A stretch of DNA of 52,159 nt, taken from assembly GCA_946886405.1 (NCBI GenBank), contig CAMPIO010000019.1, positions 1 through 52,159 on the forward strand, in the 5' to 3' direction. The position numbers and the translations under genes are program-made. This stretch comes from an uncultured Pseudoxanthomonas sp. (GTDB lineage: Bacteria > Pseudomonadota > Gammaproteobacteria > Xanthomonadales > Xanthomonadaceae). Below, in pieces: positions 48,761 through 52,159 of this stretch (its first letter is position 1; each line of letters starts with the position of its first letter). Under the pieces are notes generated by a model. That model searched no databases and was not told where the DNA came from. It worked only from the letters and a program-made list of their open reading frames with translations.

Positions 48761-50065
48761 ATGTCCAGTCCGCAACGCGCCGTACCTGCCATCGCCAGCC
48801 AATCCCCCCTGCCCCAGCGCGTCCTGGTGGTGGAGAATTCGCGCACGCATGCACGCCTCATCGGCGAAGCCATCGAGCAGAAGCTCAGCCTGCCCGTGGT
48901 CTACGCCTCCACGCTGGCCGGAGCCCGCACGACGCTGGAAAAACATCCGGACTGGTTCATGGTGGTCACCAGCCTGGTGCTGGCCGATGGCAGCCACGAC
49001 GAGGTGGTCGAATTCTTCCTGTCGCGCCAGTTGCCGACCGTCGTCGTCAGTGGCGTCTACGACGACACCCTGCGCGAGCAGGTGCTGCGCCGCCAGGTAG
49101 TGGACTACGTGCTGAAAAACACGCCGGGCAGCATCGATTACCTGGTCTGGCTGGTACAACGGCTGGAACGGAACCGTCGCATCGCCGCCCTGATCGTCGA
49201 CGACTCGCGCTCGGCCCGGCAGCATGCGGCGGCGCTGCTGTCGATGTACGGCTTCCGCGTGGTGGAAGCGGCCGATGGCGAAGCCGGCCTGGCCATGCTC
49301 GACGCAAATCCCGACATCCGCCTGGCCATCGTCGACCAGGAGATGCCCGGCATGAAGGGACACGAGTTCACCCGTCGGCTGCGTGCACGCCACGCCCGCG
49401 ACCATCTGGCCATCATCGGCATCTCCGGGACCAGCGACGGCAGTCTGGTGCCGCGCTTCCTGAAAAGTGGCGCGAACGACTTCCTGCACAAGCCTTTTTC
49501 GCGCGAGGAATTCTTCTGCCGCGTGTCGCAGAACATCGACCAGCTGGAACTGATCGGCACCCTGCAGGACCTCGCCACGCGCGACTTCCTCACCGGCCTG
49601 CCGAACCGTCGCCACTTCCTGGCCGAATGCCACGCGCTACTGCCGAACACGTTGGGGAGGCAGCAGTCGGTGACCGCCGCCATCATCGACATCGACCACT
49701 TCAAGCACATCAACGACACCTACGGCCACGAGGCAGGCGATATCGCGCTCAAGGCGGTGGCCCACGCCATCGCACGCCATGCCGGCACGCAGGACCTGAT
49801 CGCCCGCTTCGGCGGCGAGGAGTTCTGCGCACTGGTGCCGTACCTGGGTGAAAGCGAGGCCGTGGACTACTTCGAATCACTGCGCGCCGCGATCGAGGCG
49901 CTCCACGTCGACGTCGGCGGCCCTACGCTGCGCATGACCGTCAGCATCGGCGTGTTCCGCACCCGCTTCCCGGGCCAGACGCTGAACCACCTGCTCAGCG
50001 AAGCGGACCGGCGGCTGTATCTGGCGAAAGCCGGTGGCCGGAACCGGGTGGTCTCGAGCGGCTAG
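48761..50065 (+). CDS. Response regulator with two receiver domains and a GGDEF domain (diguanylate cyclase)
   Basis: A 434-residue PleD-like protein. Receiver 1 (about 20-135) is degenerate: 'VLVVENSRTHARL' has EN in place of the acidic pair, and the phospho-acceptor position is Ser71 ('WFMVVTSLVLADGS'). Receiver 2 (about 145-260) is intact: 'ALIVDDSRSARQ', 'LAIVDQEMPGMKG' (Asp) and 'DFLHKPFSREEF' (Lys). The GGDEF domain (about 275-430) has 'RDFLTGLPNRRHFL', 'DIDHFKHINDTYGHEAGD' and active site 'ARFGGEEFCALVP'. No RxxD inhibitory site precedes GGEEF. It should make c-di-GMP on phosphorylation of receiver 2; receiver 1 likely serves for dimerisation. It opposes the EAL protein at 8535. Confidence 0.9.
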   Translation: MSSPQRAVPAIASQSPLPQRVLVVENSRTHARLIGEAIEQKLSLPVVYASTLAGARTTLEKHPDWFMVVTSLVLADGSHDEVVEFFLSRQLPTVVVSGVYDDTLREQVLRRQVVDYVLKNTPGSIDYLVWLVQRLERNRRIAALIVDDSRSARQHAAALLSMYGFRVVEAADGEAGLAMLDANPDIRLAIVDQEMPGMKGHEFTRRLRARHARDHLAIIGISGTSDGSLVPRFLKSGANDFLHKPFSREEFFCRVSQNIDQLELIGTLQDLATRDFLTGLPNRRHFLAECHALLPNTLGRQQSVTAAIIDIDHFKHINDTYGHEAGDIALKAVAHAIARHAGTQDLIARFGGEEFCALVPYLGESEAVDYFESLRAAIEALHVDVGGPTLRMTVSIGVFRTRFPGQTLNHLLSEADRRLYLAKAGGRNRVVSSG

Positions 50066-50073
50066 CCGCTCTC

Positions 50074-50226
50074 TGCAGGAGCGACGTGAGTCGCGACCGG
50101 AAGAATGAAGCGCCCGCGAGAGAGTGATGCGGGCGCGCATCGACTCGGCACCGAAAGGGTGTACCTCTCGCCCCAGGGGCACCGATCGCGCCAGGCCGGC
50201 GGTCGCGACTCACGTCGCTCCTACAA
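50074..50226. repeat. Inverted REP pair (GAGCGACGTGAGTCGCGACC type) with an inner hairpin
   Basis: Left arm 50074-50098 and right arm 50201-50226 are inverted copies of the 43278-43348 element. Between them a second palindrome GCGCCCGC/GCGGGCGC (about 50110-50135) is nested. They fill most of the 279-base gap after the diguanylate cyclase. Confidence 0.85.
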
Positions 50227-50261
50227 GAACCCATAGGTCTCTGCGACGGTCGGCCGCAGCA

Positions 50262-50303
50262 TTGATCCCGATCAATGCCGCGACGCATGCCCGCGCCTAG
50301 ATT
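50262..50303 (+). promoter_or_regulatory. FNR/Anr-type box and -10 of the hemerythrin promoter
   Basis: TTGAT-CCCG-ATCAA at 50262-50275 is an exact match to the FNR/Anr consensus TTGAT-N4-ATCAA. TAGATT at 50298-50303 is a good -10. With transcription starting 7 bases after it (about 50310), the box is centred at -41.5, the standard place for FNR class II activation. The leader to the ATG at 50345 is about 35 bases. Confidence 0.75.
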
Positions 50304-50344
50304 CCCCCTGCATTCCGGCATCCGCCGGCAGGGGGAATCCGCAC

Positions 50345-50806
50345 ATGACACTGCTGATCTGGCAGGACGACATGGACACCGGCATCGACATCATCGATGG
50401 CCAGCACCGGCGTATCGTGGAAATGATCAATCATTTGCACATCACGCAGAAGTCGATGGAGCGCTTCGCGGTTTCCGAAGTGATCGACGAGCTGGTCGAC
50501 TACACGTTGTCGCACTTCGCGTTCGAAGAGGAATTGATGGAAGAAGCGGGCTACCCGTTCAGCGCGGCACATCGTCGCGTGCACGAGGTATTCACCAAGC
50601 GCGTGTCGGAGTACCGCCTGCGCTTCGAGGCTGGCGAGGACATCGTGGACGAGCTGCGCAGCATGCTGTCGCGATGGCTGTTCAACCATATCCGCAACGA
50701 CGACAAGGCCTACGCGGACTCGGTGAAGCGGCACCTCAACCAGTTCGTACGGGACCACCAGCAGGGCGGCTGGCTGAGCCGCACCATGAAGCGCCTGTTC
50801 GCGTAG
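50345..50806 (+). CDS. Bacteriohemerythrin
   Basis: A 153-residue oxygen-binding di-iron protein. The iron ligands are all recognisable: His in '[18 protein letters not shown]', His and Glu in '[18 protein letters not shown]', two His in '[14 protein letters not shown]', and His with Asp in '[16 protein letters not shown]'. It may store or deliver oxygen, or sense it. Start ATG 50345 with GGGGGAA upstream. Its stop TAG (50804-50806) lies within a REP arm. The upstream FNR/Anr box implies induction at low oxygen. Confidence 0.93.
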   Translation: MTLLIWQDDMDTGIDIIDGQHRRIVEMINHLHITQKSMERFAVSEVIDELVDYTLSHFAFEEELMEEAGYPFSAAHRRVHEVFTKRVSEYRLRFEAGEDIVDELRSMLSRWLFNHIRNDDKAYADSVKRHLNQFVRDHQQGGWLSRTMKRLFA

Positions 50807-50862
50807 CGTGCGCTGTGCGCACGGGGAGGAATCCTGAGGTCGTGGGCGTGGCGCACGCTACG
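50803..50862. repeat. Inverted REP pair (GTAGCGTGCGC..GCGCACG type) at the hemerythrin 3' end
   Basis: Left arm 50803-50824 (GTAGCGTGCGCTGTGCGCACGG-like) and right arm ending GCGCACGCTACG near 50862 are inverted. The left arm contains the hemerythrin stop codon. It is the same element as 28291-28358. Confidence 0.85.
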
Positions 50863-50877
50863 GCGCGTGCGGACACG

Positions 50878-52155
50878 TTACCGGCGGCGCGGCATGACCA
50901 GCAGTGCCACCAATGTCAGGCCTGCCATCGCGGCGAGATACCAACCGACCGATGCAAGCCCGTAACGCTCACCCAGCCGCGTGGCGATGTAAGGCGCCGG
51001 TGATGCGCCGAGGATGCCGGCCAGATTGAACGCCAGCGACGCGCCGGTGTAGCGCACGGCGGTGGGGAACATCTCGGCCAGGATCGTCCCGCACGGGCCG
51101 TAGGTCAGCCCCATTGCGCCCAAACCCAGCGCCAGGAACGCGAGCACACCCAGGTCGCTGCCGGATTCCAGCAGTGGGGCGAACAGGAAGCCGAAGCCGA
51201 TGATCAACAGCGTGGCGACGATCATCGCGTTGCGCCGCCCATAACGGTCTGCGTACAGCGCCGACAGCGGAATGGTCAGGGCGAAGAACAGCACGCCGAC
51301 CATCTGCAGCATCAGGAAATGTTCGCGCGTGTAACCCAGCTTCGACGTGCCCCAGCTCAGCGCGAACACGGTCATCAGGTAGAACAGCACGAACGTGGCG
51401 ACCAGCGCGAAGGTGCCGGTCACCAGCGCGGAAGGATGCTCGCGCACAGTGGTCAGCATCGGCACCTTGACGCGTTCGTCGCGGTCCAGGGCCTTCTGGA
51501 AATCCGGTGTCTCGGTGATGCTGAGCCGCACCCACAATCCGACGAACACAAGCACGGCGCTCGCCAGGAAGGGAATGCGCCAGCCCCAGGCGAGGAACTG
51601 CGCGTCGCTCATCACTTCGGTCAGCAACAGGAAGATGCCGGTCGAGCACAGGAAACCGAGCGGCGCCCCGAGTTGCGGGAACATGCCGTACCACGCGCGC
51701 TTGCCGGGCGGTGCGTTCTCCGTCGCCAGCAACACCGCGCCACCCCACTCCCCGCCCAGGCCGATGCCCTGTCCCAGCCGGCACAGCGCCAGCAGCAGCG
51801 GCGCCACGATGCCGACCTGGGCATAGGTGGGCAGCAGTCCGATCAGCACCGTCGAGATGCCCATCGTCAGCAGCGCGGCCACCAGCGTCGCCTTGCGACC
51901 GATGCGGTCGCCGAAGTGGCCGAACAGCGCCGACCCCACCGGCCGCGCGATGAAGGCCAGCGCGAACGTGGCGAACGACTGCAGCGTGGCAGTGGTCGGA
52001 TCCCCCTGCGGAAAGAACAGGTGCGGGAACACCAGCACCGCCGCCGTCGCGTAGATGTAGAAATCGAAGAATTCGATGGTGGTGCCGATCAGGCTGGCGA
52101 ACAGCACGCGACCGGGGGAGTTGGTGGGCGTGGAGGCTGCGGCGGAGGCGGTCAT
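50878..52155 (-). CDS. MFS transporter, metabolite:H+ symporter (MHS) family
   Basis: A 425-residue, 12-helix permease. The MHS opening 'VLFASLIGTTIEFFDFYIYATAAVLVFPHLFFP' is distinctive. Motif A 'GHFGDRIGRKATLVAALLTMGIST' and its repeat in the second half 'ALYADRYGRRNAMIVATLL' are present, with 'RLGQGIGLGGEWGGAVLLATENAP' between. MHS proteins carry organic acids or betaines (citrate, alpha-ketoglutarate, shikimate, proline/betaine); the substrate is not predictable. The ATG at 52155 is 4 bases from the window edge, so a slightly earlier start cannot be excluded. Convergent with hemerythrin, with a REP pair between. Confidence 0.92.
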   Translation of the reverse strand: MTASAAASTPTNSPGRVLFASLIGTTIEFFDFYIYATAAVLVFPHLFFPQGDPTTATLQSFATFALAFIARPVGSALFGHFGDRIGRKATLVAALLTMGISTVLIGLLPTYAQVGIVAPLLLALCRLGQGIGLGGEWGGAVLLATENAPPGKRAWYGMFPQLGAPLGFLCSTGIFLLLTEVMSDAQFLAWGWRIPFLASAVLVFVGLWVRLSITETPDFQKALDRDERVKVPMLTTVREHPSALVTGTFALVATFVLFYLMTVFALSWGTSKLGYTREHFLMLQMVGVLFFALTIPLSALYADRYGRRNAMIVATLLIIGFGFLFAPLLESGSDLGVLAFLALGLGAMGLTYGPCGTILAEMFPTAVRYTGASLAFNLAGILGASPAPYIATRLGERYGLASVGWYLAAMAGLTLVALLVMPRRR

Positions 52156-52159
52156 GGAC

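Overview
The window is high-GC DNA that reads as chromosome of a Xanthomonadaceae-like gammaproteobacterium (Pseudoxanthomonas, Lysobacter or Stenotrophomonas relatives). This is an inference from the phoB-phoR-ppk1-ppx order, the style of the proteins, and abundant REP-type palindromes. It contains 50 protein genes, 49 of them complete, and no rRNA, tRNA, CRISPR array, insertion sequence or prophage that I could see. Genes are densely packed. The longest gene-free stretch is about 280 bases (50066-50344), so no large empty region needs explaining.

Layout. (1) 1-9791: a carboxymuconolactone-decarboxylase-family protein and glutaredoxin on the minus strand, then a BepA-like periplasmic protease, then the phosphate block phoB, phoR, ppk1, ppx, and a GAF-EAL phosphodiesterase. 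(2) 9843-15819: aldo/keto reductase, cupin, two exported proteins of unknown function, DUF4259, a MerR regulator divergent from a DUF2938-DUF2798 pair, and a glycosyltransferase-PAP2 pair. (3) 16076-21670, minus strand: GNAT-nitrilase, then creB-creC, creD and an unknown gene 7 bases behind creD. (4) 21696-28222: rlmJ, DUF808, GNAT, DUF4242 and mfd. (5) 28354-34662: phospholipase D-type synthase, lipoprotein phosphatase plus endonuclease V, two pirins, aquaporin and an exported unknown. (6) 34840-48663: a polyamine uptake and catabolism locus. On the minus strand lie puuD, puuA-like, spuC-like, two potF copies, potG, potH, potI and a semialdehyde dehydrogenase. Divergent on the plus strand are a second glutamine-synthetase-like gene and puuB. 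(7) 48761-52155: a dual-receiver diguanylate cyclase, bacteriohemerythrin and an MFS transporter.

How the genes work together. Region 1 senses phosphate (PhoR/PhoB) and makes and breaks polyphosphate (Ppk1/Ppx). A Pho-box-like element precedes phoB, and a second with the same GTCAT-N6-GTCAC core precedes the glycosyltransferase-PAP2 pair, suggesting phosphate-controlled lipid remodelling. Region 6 imports putrescine-like polyamines and can degrade them by gamma-glutamylation (PuuA/PuuB/PuuD) or by direct transamination (SpuC-type) followed by semialdehyde oxidation.

The most unusual signals are in the DNA around the genes. At least five classes of palindromic repeat lie at gene ends, and three genes use a TAG inside a repeat arm as their stop codon. 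One repeat has been absorbed in frame into mfd. Five genes carry a TANNNT box 6-7 bases before the ATG, the geometry of leaderless transcription, two of them sharing one palindrome. A perfect FNR/Anr box with a correctly spaced -10 precedes the hemerythrin. A MerR-type operator lies between the MerR gene and DUF2938, and a CreB-box-like site precedes creD.
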